Below are positions 8,937 through 17,523 of a stretch of 64,000 nucleotides of DNA, in pieces (the stretch's first letter is position 1; the number at the start of each line of letters is the position of its first letter). The stretch comes from JBCDBD01 sp039184335 (GTDB lineage: Bacteria; Bacteroidota; Bacteroidia; Flavobacteriales; Flavobacteriaceae): contig JBCDBD010000016.1 of the NCBI GenBank assembly GCA_039184335.1, positions 3,188 to 67,187 on the forward strand, read 5' to 3'. Made by a program: the position numbers and the translations under genes. The notes beneath the pieces are model-generated. The model searched no databases, was not told the DNA's origin, and was given only the letters and a program-made list of their open reading frames with translations.

Positions 8937-9350
8937 TGGGGTGCCAAGGACTATGATATCATTTAAGCCCAGGAATCTCTTCAAAAAAATCCATAACCTT
9001 TTTTTGTGTATGTCGAAGATAGTCAATTGAAAGAATTCAACAAATGAATTTCCTGCAATCCATTATCTTTAAGTCATGTTTGATGATTTTCGTTTTGATG
9101 TCTTTCTCTCAAAAGGTAAGGTTGTTCTCCAGAAACAAAACCAAGGTTATATGATGCTATTGATTAACAATAAACCACCTCATGAAAATTTTAACCTCGG
9201 GAACTTACTATAGGGCAAAGAAGTCTGAAGCTCATTTTGCGAGACCCCTATTGTCTGAATATGACTATACATCGCAAAGTGCCGATTGGCATTTCATGTT
9301 AAGTTTCACAGGCCAATAAGTGCCCATAAAAGATGCAATAACCATAACAT
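8937..9350. other. Intergenic region with two doubtful small frames
   Basis: It may hold the N-terminal extension of the glycosyltransferase up to 9026. Two short plus-strand frames are present: 9076-9213 (45 residues, MFDDFRFDVFLSKGK...) and 9182-9319 (45 residues, MKILTSGTYYRAKK...). Neither shows a recognisable domain, and they overlap out of frame, so at most one is real. No terminator hairpin or consensus promoter was found. Confidence 0.4.
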
Positions 9351-9734
9351 ATGGCAATGAACCTAGAGCAAAATAAAAAAAATGCCATCGCCTTCTACAA
9401 AATGGCCTATGAGGGCAATCCGCAGAAGGCCGTGGCACAGTACGTAGGCGATGACTATATACAGCACAATCCAGATGTGGCCAATGGTAAGCAAGGTGTC
9501 ATCGATTATTTTGAGAGAATGCAAAGCGAATATCCTGATAAGTCCATCGAATTTGTACGCTGTATTGCAGAAGGCGAACTGGTTGCCCTACACTCGCACC
9601 AGATATGGCCGGGTAATGATGCGTATGTCACTATGGACTTTTTCAGGTTCGATGGCAATGGCAAAATATGTGAGCATTGGGATGCCATTCAACAGATTCC
9701 GAAAACCTCTGCAAACCCAAACACAATGTATTGA
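9351..9734 (+). CDS. SnoaL-like / NTF2-superfamily protein
   Basis: 127 residues, the usual size for SnoaL-like proteins. Typical pieces are present: NAIAFYKMAYEGNPQ, AVAQYVGDDYIQHNP, GVIDYFERM, and the C-terminal strand pair ending DFFRFDGNGKICEHWDAIQ. The fold is an alpha+beta cone with an internal pocket; members range from polyketide cyclases to hydrolases, and the substrate cannot be assigned. A second in-frame ATG lies two codons in. The next gene begins 57 nt downstream on the same strand. Confidence 0.85.
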   Translation: MAMNLEQNKKNAIAFYKMAYEGNPQKAVAQYVGDDYIQHNPDVANGKQGVIDYFERMQSEYPDKSIEFVRCIAEGELVALHSHQIWPGNDAYVTMDFFRFDGNGKICEHWDAIQQIPKTSANPNTMY

Positions 9735-9791
9735 GAGATTTCAAATACTGGTTGCATAAAAAACACGGTCAAATTGATATACATTTGAAAG

Positions 9792-10346
9792 ATGGGTACA
9801 TCTACCACCAAAGTAACATTGCACATGGTTTCAAGCCTAGACGGTTTTATTGCTAAAAAAAATGGGGATGTCTCTTGGCTGAAGTCTACCGATACCTATG
9901 AAAAAGGGGTTCTTCTTACCGAAGAGGACATCAATGCGTATCTCAGAAACATAGATTGTTATGTTATGGGCTCACGAACCTATGCACATGCACTGGAACT
10001 GGGGTGGCCCTATGGCGAAAAACCTGTGATAGTATTGACTACCAGAAAACTGATGGCTGAACAGAGAAATGTAGCATTTTATTCGGGTGACCTACGACAA
10101 TTGATCCATCAACAATTACAGCCAAACTATAAGAATATCTGGATAGTTGGGGGAGCATCACTTGCCAGAAAATTTTTACAGATGAAGCTGATTGACGAGA
10201 TTATCATTGCAATCATGCCTATATTGCTGGGCAGTGGCATTTCTTTTTTTGATGACCTAGGCCAAGCTTCAGCGCTACACCTTAACGATGTCATAGCCTA
10301 CAGGGATGGCATGGTAGAGTTGTGTTACAGGGTAAAAAAGCAATGA
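9792..10346 (+). CDS. Dihydrofolate reductase family protein (RibD C-terminal domain-like)
   Basis: 184 residues. The start VTLHMVSSLDGFIAKKNGDV and the central YVMGSRTYAHALE, KPVIVLTTRKL and IWIVGGASLARKFL match the RibD_C/YwjB group of the dihydrofolate-reductase superfamily. These are NADPH-dependent reductases distinct from true FolA, which is encoded separately at 47181-47684. The late EIIIAIMPILLGSGISFF is also typical. The physiological substrate is unknown. It converges with the AsmA gene, 15 nt apart. Confidence 0.88.
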   Translation: MGTSTTKVTLHMVSSLDGFIAKKNGDVSWLKSTDTYEKGVLLTEEDINAYLRNIDCYVMGSRTYAHALELGWPYGEKPVIVLTTRKLMAEQRNVAFYSGDLRQLIHQQLQPNYKNIWIVGGASLARKFLQMKLIDEIIIAIMPILLGSGISFFDDLGQASALHLNDVIAYRDGMVELCYRVKKQ

Positions 10347-10361
10347 AGCGGCATGCAAAGT

Positions 10362-13058
10362 TTAGTTTTCCACTGAATCTTTCTTCTTTTTTCTACCAAG
10401 TAATCCACCTAAAATATTTTTTGCGGCATCCTTTACAGCGTCTTTTTCAGTAGTTGTGGTGTCTGTGTTGGCCTTGGTATCCTGCTTTTCAGTGCCCAGC
10501 AATCCCCCAATAGCTTCGGTTACCCCAGTTGAAGTGTTTGTTTGGGTAGAATCTTGGCTTTCACCCAAAAATCCGCTAATTAAGTTTTTGGCTTCATCCT
10601 TTCCCTTGTTGACCAACTTTTGCTTTTGTATTTCCACCAGTTGTGTCGTCAAATTGCTGACCCCAGAAGTTAGATCGGTGGTAATCGTTGGGCTGGTATA
10701 ACTGCCCCCAATATTGGCCACAACGGGAATGGTGAGGTCTTCCAGTGATGCATCATCGATTTGGGCCATCAAATTGGTTACTTCTTTCCCTAAATATTTG
10801 GCAGGTACGTTCAAGGTGGCACTGTACTGCAATTCACGGTCAAAAGTATGGTTGCCCGCTACTTTGATGTCGATGTCTTGGTAAGATAGGGTAAAGGGTT
10901 GTACTTGAACTGCTCCATTGTCAAATGAAAGGGCAGTCTTCAAACCACTCAGATCAATTGCCTCAAGGTCAATGAAATTTAACTTTCCATCCAAAGCGGT
11001 CAATAGTGGTGCATTTTCGGTGTTGACCTTTGTAGATAATAGTTCGGCCAAAACATCACCGGAAAGAGAGGTCAGGTTCGGTGTCAGGTCATCTTTGAGA
11101 TTACCGGATAATTGGATGTCAGAGTTCAGTGTGCCCTGCAGGGCACCCGCTACTGGGGCCACGGCCTTGAATAACCCTAGGGCTTGAAAAGATTCTCCAA
11201 TCTTGAAACCTGACATGCCCATATCCATATCAAAGGCTGGAGCTTCATTTTTGGTGGAAACTTTTCCGTTGAGGCTCAATTTTCCATCAAAAATGGAAGA
11301 GGTCAGATTTTCGAGGGTTGCGGTTTCATCTTTTATTTTAAGCCTGCCCGAAACAGATTTTAACGTCAAATTGTCGTAATGTACCGTATTGGCAGTGGCG
11401 TCTATGGTACAGTCTAAAAAGGCGGGAATCTTTATTTTTTCACTTTCGTTCGTGGTGTTTTCATCGCGCTCTGTTTTTTCAGATCCATTTTCTTCGACCA
11501 TAAAATCATTTAGGTCAAAGGTATTTGAGCTAAGGTTGAAATTGCCCTCTATATTCTCGTCATTAAATACAAAACCAAGCAAATTGGTCAGGGTACCGGT
11601 AGCATTGAAATCCGTTTGGCCCGTTTCCCCATCAAAGGAGTTCAAACTTACTGTTTCTGGATTAAAAGTAACTGCTGCCTCATGGAGCTGTATCGGATTG
11701 TTCATCGCAGCAGAAGTGTATGCAAACCCAGTCACATTGATAGTGCCCTGGCTTTGGGTATCTGCATAACGTTCTTGTTCAATTGCTGCCATATCAAAAG
11801 CTGTGGAGACATCAACATCTAAAATACCGGTATACGTAGCCGCAATGGGATACGCTTTGGAAATGTTGGCCAAATTGACCCTGCCATTGATGTCGGCATT
11901 GACCTTGGTATTCCCCATTACATCGCGGATCATTGAACGTACATTGAACCGGTCATCGTCAATCTGGAAAGAGAGTTTTTTGATGTTGATATAGGTGTCT
12001 TCGACAATTCCCGTCTCGTTCTTGATTTCGGTATCAATAGCAATATTTTTTACGGCTTTCGGTAGGTCTGGATATTGGAATGAGGCATTTTCTGCATTGA
12101 CCTTAACATAAAACTGCGGAATGTGCTCCTCATCAACGATACCTTCAAATTGTCCGTCTATCTCAAAATTCCCCTTAGTCTCCACATTTGCTATGTTTTT
12201 GGAGTAGGTCTCAGGAATGACCGCCAAAAAGTTCTTGAAATCGGAAGAGGGGGTCTGAAACGTAATGGCTACTTCTTGGTCGGTTTCGTTTATTTTTACA
12301 AAACCATCAAAAACCAATGGCAATTGGTTGATCAACGCCCTGTTTTCTAAAAAAGAGTATTTATTTTCTTTCAAGTCGATGCCGATAAGGGCATCGAGCG
12401 CTATTTTGTTTTTGTTCAGATAGCGGGTGCTGTCCATGTCAAAAGAGACAAGGGCTTCGGTCTTGGTCTGTAGCTTAGAAGTCTCCAGTGACAGGTCTCC
12501 GGTACCGGAATGGTTCATTTCTGAAATGGTCAAGTGCATACCGCTTGCGAGATCATCATAGACAATCTCAGTATTTGTAATCGCGTAGTTCTCCAGTTCT
12601 AGAGTAAAGCTGTTTGAGCCTTCTGAAACATCATCGGTAGCAGTGGGCTCACTTTCGTTGGTGATATCATAATTGGCATTTGCTGCTTCATCGACCTTGA
12701 TGTGTATCTTGGCATTGGCAACGTTTAGGCTTTTGATGGCGATGGGCGCGTCAGTACCCTTAAAAAGTTCTGTAATTGACATGGTCAGCCCAACACTGCC
12801 CGATGCAAACAGGGTGTCTCCTGCAAAAGGGGCTTTGTTTACCAATGAAATTGTCATTAGTTTCACATTGACATTCGGAAAATCTTTGAACAAGCTCAGG
12901 CTGGCCTTTTCAAAATCCAATGTGGCATTGATGTTCTCGTTCACCTTGTTCTTGATGATATCTGAAATTTTGCCTTCCAAGAACAGGGGCACTGCAATAA
13001 GTATGGCAATGAAAAGCAGTAAGAATATTCCTGAAATTTTGAGAACTTTCTTTTTCAT
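10362..13058 (-). CDS. AsmA family protein
   Basis: 898 residues from the ATG at 13058, the start that places KKKVLKISGIFLLLFIAILI as an N-terminal signal anchor. The periplasmic part follows the AsmA pattern: an N-terminal domain (NVNVKLMTISLVNKAPFAGD) and a long series of beta-strand repeats with a C-terminal AsmA_2-like region. A Thr/Asp/Lys-rich tail ends in LGRKKKKDSVEN. AsmA-like proteins are thought to bridge the periplasm and help phospholipid transport or outer-membrane assembly. It is the last gene of a minus-strand run sppA-yhhQ-asmA with short gaps. Confidence 0.88.
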   Translation of the reverse strand: MKKKVLKISGIFLLLFIAILIAVPLFLEGKISDIIKNKVNENINATLDFEKASLSLFKDFPNVNVKLMTISLVNKAPFAGDTLFASGSVGLTMSITELFKGTDAPIAIKSLNVANAKIHIKVDEAANANYDITNESEPTATDDVSEGSNSFTLELENYAITNTEIVYDDLASGMHLTISEMNHSGTGDLSLETSKLQTKTEALVSFDMDSTRYLNKNKIALDALIGIDLKENKYSFLENRALINQLPLVFDGFVKINETDQEVAITFQTPSSDFKNFLAVIPETYSKNIANVETKGNFEIDGQFEGIVDEEHIPQFYVKVNAENASFQYPDLPKAVKNIAIDTEIKNETGIVEDTYINIKKLSFQIDDDRFNVRSMIRDVMGNTKVNADINGRVNLANISKAYPIAATYTGILDVDVSTAFDMAAIEQERYADTQSQGTINVTGFAYTSAAMNNPIQLHEAAVTFNPETVSLNSFDGETGQTDFNATGTLTNLLGFVFNDENIEGNFNLSSNTFDLNDFMVEENGSEKTERDENTTNESEKIKIPAFLDCTIDATANTVHYDNLTLKSVSGRLKIKDETATLENLTSSIFDGKLSLNGKVSTKNEAPAFDMDMGMSGFKIGESFQALGLFKAVAPVAGALQGTLNSDIQLSGNLKDDLTPNLTSLSGDVLAELLSTKVNTENAPLLTALDGKLNFIDLEAIDLSGLKTALSFDNGAVQVQPFTLSYQDIDIKVAGNHTFDRELQYSATLNVPAKYLGKEVTNLMAQIDDASLEDLTIPVVANIGGSYTSPTITTDLTSGVSNLTTQLVEIQKQKLVNKGKDEAKNLISGFLGESQDSTQTNTSTGVTEAIGGLLGTEKQDTKANTDTTTTEKDAVKDAAKNILGGLLGRKKKKDSVEN

Positions 13059-13091
13059 GGTTATGGTATTTGGGGTAAAGTAAGGGAACAA

Positions 13092-13802
13092 TCACTGTTC
13101 CAAAGATAACTCTTCTCCTATCTTTAAGTTAAATCTTTTACGCAATAGATATACGAAAAGATACAACAAAGGGGTGTCTAGAAATGCTATAAAAACCTTA
13201 AAAATGAATCCACTGATGACCAGACCGTAGAACTTGTCCCAGGGCAATACCCCAAAAATGCACAATAACCCGACCACGGTCAAGGTATCTACAAACTGAG
13301 AGGAAAAAGTAGAAAAATTGTTTCGCAACCAGAGCAGTTTTCCCTTGGTCAACCGTTTCCAAAAATGATAGATCGAGATATCAATATATTGCGCGAAGAG
13401 ATAGGCCAGCATCGAGGCCAACACGCCTAAAGGCGATAGGCCAAAGACTTTCAAAAAGGTTTCATTATCAATGCCCGATGACGGAATAGCGGGTACACCA
13501 TTGGCCACAAAAATAATCAGCATCGAAAAGAAAGAGGCAAATATACCAGCCGTGACGACCTGGTTGGCTTTCTTCTTTCCAAAAATCTCTGAAATGAGAT
13601 CGGTAATCAAAAACGTAATAGGGTAGGGCAAAATACCCACTGAAATCTCAAAGAGTGGAGCATCGAAAACAGTCACTTCACCAAAGGGTTTCCAGTAAAA
13701 AAACTTTTGGAATATCAGATTTGATACGACCAGCGACGTAATGAAGAGCGCCCCCAAGTACAGATAGATGGAAAACGCAAGTTTCTTATCTCTTTGCGTC
13801 AT
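13092..13802 (-). CDS. Queuosine precursor transporter (YhhQ/VUT family)
   Basis: 236 residues with about six membrane segments. Family landmarks are PITFLITDLISEIFGKKKA (Asp/Glu within helix 2), the AYLFAQYIDISIYHFWKR helix and the LRNNFSTFSSQFVDTLTVV helix. YhhQ proteins import 7-cyano- or 7-aminomethyl-7-deazaguanine for tRNA queuosine synthesis; the Bacteroidota members are assigned by homology. It starts 4 nt after sppA ends and precedes asmA, so it is probably co-transcribed with both without an obvious functional link. Confidence 0.9.
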   Translation of the reverse strand: MTQRDKKLAFSIYLYLGALFITSLVVSNLIFQKFFYWKPFGEVTVFDAPLFEISVGILPYPITFLITDLISEIFGKKKANQVVTAGIFASFFSMLIIFVANGVPAIPSSGIDNETFLKVFGLSPLGVLASMLAYLFAQYIDISIYHFWKRLTKGKLLWLRNNFSTFSSQFVDTLTVVGLLCIFGVLPWDKFYGLVISGFIFKVFIAFLDTPLLYLFVYLLRKRFNLKIGEELSLEQ

Positions 13803-13806
13803 GCAG

Positions 13807-15567
13807 TTAGTTGATATTCAAGGTGAAGGGCATTCTCGCCTGAATACCTTCTTTTTCTGTGATCTCTTTGAGTTCTTTTAGTATGCGATAGGCATCCACA
13901 CCAATTTCTTCTTTAATTATGGCTTCACCTATTTTGGCCTTTGCACCACCCAAATCTTCCATAAGTTTTTCAAAATCAGATTTGTACTTTGGGTATTTTC
14001 GAATGCCATATGCTGTGGTGCCTGCCAATTCCGCAGCAGCGGCTATAGCATCATCCAAATCACCCAATTCATCGATCAATCCGATTTTAAGGGCGTCGGT
14101 ACCACTCCAGACCCTCCCTTGAGCTAGGGCATCGACCTCATCGATTGGCATATTGCGACCAGCAGCCACCCGCTGTAAAAAAGTCTGGTAGGTATTCTCA
14201 ATACCTTCTAAAATGACATTTCGGAACGTATTGCTCATGGGCTCAAACAACGAATAGTCTACTGAATTTTTATGGGTGCCTACCTGTTCGGCATTGATGC
14301 CAATTTCACCCGCCAGTCCGCTTAGATTGGGAATCGTGCCAAAAACACCTATGGATCCTGTAATGGTCGTTGGCTCTGCAAATATCTTATCTCCGCCAAC
14401 TCCGATATAATACCCCCCAGAAGCGGCTACATCGCCAAAGGAAACGACCACGGGTTTATCTCTTTTGGTCAGCTCGACCTCACGCCATATGATATCTGAT
14501 GTCAGGGCACTTCCTCCAGGGGAGTTCACGCGCAAAACAATAGCTTTGACACGCTCATCTTCCTTTGCTTTTTGTAAGGCCTTTGTAATCATACCTTGCC
14601 CGATGTATTCTTTACTGCCTTCCCCATAATAAATTTCACCTTGGGCATAAATCACTGCAATCTTGTCGCTGCCAAGCTGTAGTTTTTTTCTTTTGGCCAC
14701 TTTCAGGTAATCTTCAAATGGTACATATGCTAGCTCGTCTTCAGGAGCGACGCCCATTTGTTCTTTTAACAGTGCTTCATATTCATCAAAATATAGTTTT
14801 CCATCGATGAGACCAGAAGCAACAGCATGTTCAGGTGTGCGCCCCCCCAAGGTGTCAGCTATTGTGTTCAAGTCGTTGATATCGATACCCCTAGAAGATG
14901 AGATGTCATTGGCCATAGCGCTCCAGATGGTAGTGATCAAAGCTTCGATCTGGGTACGGTTTTCTTCACTCATAGTATTTGAAAGGTAAGGTTCGACGGC
15001 ACTTTTGTACTTTCCATGGCGGATAACCTCCATTTTCACCCCGGTTTTCTCCTGTAAATCTTTGTAGTAGAGCACTTCAGTGGCCAAGCCTTTAAAATCC
15101 ATCCCACCCACTGGATTGATGTACATGGCATTGGCCACACTGGCCAAATAGTAATCTTTTTGGGTGTAGTAGTCTGAATACGAATAAATGAACTTTCCTG
15201 AGGACTTGAAATCATAAAGAGCCTTTCGAATTTCTTGTGTTTGTGCCAATCCTGAAAGTAGAAAACCGGTTTCCATACTGATTCCCTCAATATTGGCATC
15301 ATCTGTGGCTATCTTTATGGTATGAAGAATTTCATCAAGACCCATAGCTTCTTCAAAGAACGAGGCGAAAGGGTCATTTTCATCCTTTCCTGCATAATCC
15401 AAAACCTCTCCAGAAAGGCTGAGCTTTAATATGGAATTCTTTTTTACCGTTATACCTTCGTCAGCATTGCTGACCAAGGCCATAAAGACCAAAAACATGA
15501 CAAAAAGAATTCCGAAGGCAATCAAACACCCCATAATTGCCGCCAGTAGATTTCGTAAAAACTTCAT
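13807..15567 (-). CDS. sppA: Signal peptide peptidase SppA, long (67K) type
   Basis: 586 residues from the ATG at 15567, which begins MKFLRNLLAAIMG and then a single membrane anchor. It is the two-domain (E. coli-like) form. The N-terminal half has GMDFKGLATEVLYYKDLQEK and the probable general-base lysine in RHGKYKSAVEPY. The C-terminal half has LRVNSPGGSALTSD and the probable nucleophile serine in GDVAASGGYYIGVGG. It degrades leftover signal peptides in the inner membrane. The gene is divergent from the folK fusion, 67 bp apart, and leads the minus-strand run with yhhQ and asmA. Confidence 0.95.
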   Translation of the reverse strand: MKFLRNLLAAIMGCLIAFGILFVMFLVFMALVSNADEGITVKKNSILKLSLSGEVLDYAGKDENDPFASFFEEAMGLDEILHTIKIATDDANIEGISMETGFLLSGLAQTQEIRKALYDFKSSGKFIYSYSDYYTQKDYYLASVANAMYINPVGGMDFKGLATEVLYYKDLQEKTGVKMEVIRHGKYKSAVEPYLSNTMSEENRTQIEALITTIWSAMANDISSSRGIDINDLNTIADTLGGRTPEHAVASGLIDGKLYFDEYEALLKEQMGVAPEDELAYVPFEDYLKVAKRKKLQLGSDKIAVIYAQGEIYYGEGSKEYIGQGMITKALQKAKEDERVKAIVLRVNSPGGSALTSDIIWREVELTKRDKPVVVSFGDVAASGGYYIGVGGDKIFAEPTTITGSIGVFGTIPNLSGLAGEIGINAEQVGTHKNSVDYSLFEPMSNTFRNVILEGIENTYQTFLQRVAAGRNMPIDEVDALAQGRVWSGTDALKIGLIDELGDLDDAIAAAAELAGTTAYGIRKYPKYKSDFEKLMEDLGGAKAKIGEAIIKEEIGVDAYRILKELKEITEKEGIQARMPFTLNIN

Positions 15568-15634
15568 TGCACCTTTTTTATAAGTGGTAAAGATAACCAT
15601 TGTTGCAATGTTTTGTTTACTTTGTTTTTTCAAT

Positions 15635-16780
15635 ATGGCGGTAACTCAAGACATTTATCTTTCCATCGGGAGCAATTTGGGCAATAGATACTACAACTTA
15701 CAGAAAGCGGTGTTCGAGCTGCAGAAGAAAGTGGGTCACGTTACGAAAACGTCAACTATCTATGAAAATCCTGCTGTTGGATTTGAAGGGGATGATTTTT
15801 TGAATTGCTGCGTTGCCCTAAAAAGTGTTCTTGATCCACATGAGCTGATGGCCACGGTTCTTGACATTGAAGGGGCCTTTGGCAGAAAGCGAACCCCTGA
15901 CCTTGGCTACCAGTCCAGGGCCCTTGACATCGACATCGTCTATTACGGAGACCAAATTATAAACAATGATGATTTGACGGTGCCACATCCAAAAATGGCA
16001 TCCCGCAATTTTGTCTTGAAACCACTTGCCGATATCGCACCCCAACGGTATCATCCGGTATTGCAAAAAGATACCCGAAACCTGTTACAGGAGTGCAAGG
16101 ACGAAAGCCGGCTTGACAAGACTGGGTTAAAGCTGTTTGCCAATAGAATTGCCCTGTTTTCACAGCTCCAGTTTTTGGCGATAGAGGGTAACATCGGTGC
16201 AGGTAAGACCACCTTGGCCAAAAAAATGGCTGGCGATTTCAATGCTAAGCTGGTTTTGGAACGGTTTGCCGATAACCCTTTCCTGCCCAAATTCTATGAA
16301 GACCAAGCACGTTTTGCCTTTCCGCTCGAGATGTCATTCTTGGCCGATCGTTACCAACAGTTTACCGATGATACATCGCAATTTGACCTTTTTAAAAATT
16401 TTATGGTCAGCGATTACGATATTTTTAAATCGTTGATCTTTGCCAAGATCACACTGCAAAAAGAAGAGTTTGAGCTGTACCGAAAAGTATTCGGCTTTAT
16501 GTACAAAGAGGTCAAAAAACCAGATATCTATATCTATCTATACCAGCGAACCGACCGATTGCTTGCCAATATCAAGAAGCGTGGCAGGGCCTATGAACAA
16601 AGCATTGAACCCGACTATTTGGAAAAAATCAACCGGGGCTATCTAGACTTCATCAAAAGCCATCCGAACCAGAAAACCCTACTCTTGGATCTGGAGGAAC
16701 TCGATTTTGTAGAACACGAATCTGATTACGAGTCGGTGTTGACCATCATAGAGAGTGAAGTTATCTCGCTCATGGTTTAA
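15635..16780 (+). CDS. folK: FolK (HPPK) fused to a deoxynucleoside kinase
   Basis: 381 residues from the ATG at 15635. Residues 4-150 are 6-hydroxymethyl-7,8-dihydropterin pyrophosphokinase: YLSIGSNLGNR, RALDIDIVYYG (95-105) and PHPKMASRNFVLKPL (118-131). Residues 178-381 are a deoxynucleoside kinase of the dCK/dGK type, with P-loop GNIGAGKTT (185-193), ERFADNPF and DIYIYLYQRTDRLLANIKKRGR. One chain therefore joins folate synthesis to deoxynucleoside salvage. No stop, frameshift or internal start separates the parts. Upstream starts exist but add a hydrophobic stretch unlike FolK. Confidence 0.93.
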   Translation: MAVTQDIYLSIGSNLGNRYYNLQKAVFELQKKVGHVTKTSTIYENPAVGFEGDDFLNCCVALKSVLDPHELMATVLDIEGAFGRKRTPDLGYQSRALDIDIVYYGDQIINNDDLTVPHPKMASRNFVLKPLADIAPQRYHPVLQKDTRNLLQECKDESRLDKTGLKLFANRIALFSQLQFLAIEGNIGAGKTTLAKKMAGDFNAKLVLERFADNPFLPKFYEDQARFAFPLEMSFLADRYQQFTDDTSQFDLFKNFMVSDYDIFKSLIFAKITLQKEEFELYRKVFGFMYKEVKKPDIYIYLYQRTDRLLANIKKRGRAYEQSIEPDYLEKINRGYLDFIKSHPNQKTLLLDLEELDFVEHESDYESVLTIIESEVISLMV

Positions 16781-16875
16781 GATAATTTTCACAAAATGTT
16801 TGCATAAAACAATTGGTTTTACTTTATTAGCACCCTGCTATAACAGCAACTAACTAACTCAAACTATATGTTTTT

Positions 16876-16900
16876 CCCCTGATTTCGGTCAGGGGTTTTT
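16876..16900 (+). terminator. Rho-independent terminator after the folK fusion
   Basis: A 7-bp perfect stem CCCCTGA/TCAGGGG (16876-16882 with 16889-16895), a 6-nt loop and an immediate T-run on the plus strand. It lies about 95 nt after the stop of the folK-kinase gene and before the end of the convergent methyltransferase gene. Confidence 0.8.
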
Positions 16901-16902
16901 AT

Positions 16903-17433
16903 TTACGATCTCAATTTTGACCAAAAATCCCAAATGGTAATCCCCACACTTACAGCGATATTGAGGGAGTGCTTTGTGCCAAATTGTGGAATTTCGACGA
17001 CCCGATCACTCTCTGATACTACCTCTTGGCTGACACCCTTGACCTCATTTCCGAAGATGAAGGCATAACGTTGCCCTTGGGCAACGCGAAAATCATTGAG
17101 CAGTATGGCTTTTTCTGCCTGCTCAATAGCAATCGTCTGTATGCTTTGCGTCTTTAACTGTTTAATCAATTCAAGGGTGTTGTCATGGTACTCCCAATCC
17201 ACACTTTCAGTGGCACCCAAGGCAGTTTTATTGATGTCTTTATGGGGGGGTATGGCCGTGATGCCGCATAAATAGATCTTTTGGATCAAAAATGCATCTG
17301 CAGTTCTGAATACGGCTCCGATATTGTTAAGGCTCCTGACATTGTCCAAAATCAGGATTAAAGGAGTCTTTTTGGTCTTTTTAAAGCCAGCGACATCCAA
17401 TCGGGGCAATTCAGCATTCTTAAGTTTGCGCAT
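16903..17433 (-). CDS. RNA methyltransferase of the TrmH/SpoU (SPOUT) family
   Basis: 176 residues, essentially one SPOUT domain without an added RNA-binding domain. Motif 1 is LILDNVRSLNNIGAVFRTADAF, motif 2 is YAFIFGNEVKGVSQE, and motif 3 is IPQFGTKHSLNIAVSVGITIWDF, which together form the knotted S-adenosylmethionine site. It likely 2'-O-methylates a ribose in tRNA or rRNA; the exact target cannot be told. It is divergent from mutS. Confidence 0.92.
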   Translation of the reverse strand: MRKLKNAELPRLDVAGFKKTKKTPLILILDNVRSLNNIGAVFRTADAFLIQKIYLCGITAIPPHKDINKTALGATESVDWEYHDNTLELIKQLKTQSIQTIAIEQAEKAILLNDFRVAQGQRYAFIFGNEVKGVSQEVVSESDRVVEIPQFGTKHSLNIAVSVGITIWDFWSKLRS

Positions 17434-17523
17434 GGTTATTTTTCAACTTTTGGGCTTAAAATATCAACAAAAATTTTCGAAGCTTGGGTAAAGCCATATT
17501 TTCGACAAAATTAAGACAAAGTA

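Noticed and set aside
9076..9319. Two 45-residue frames upstream of the SnoaL-like gene
   Set aside because: They overlap out of frame, have no domain, and sit in a region without other gene signals; noted only as doubtful.
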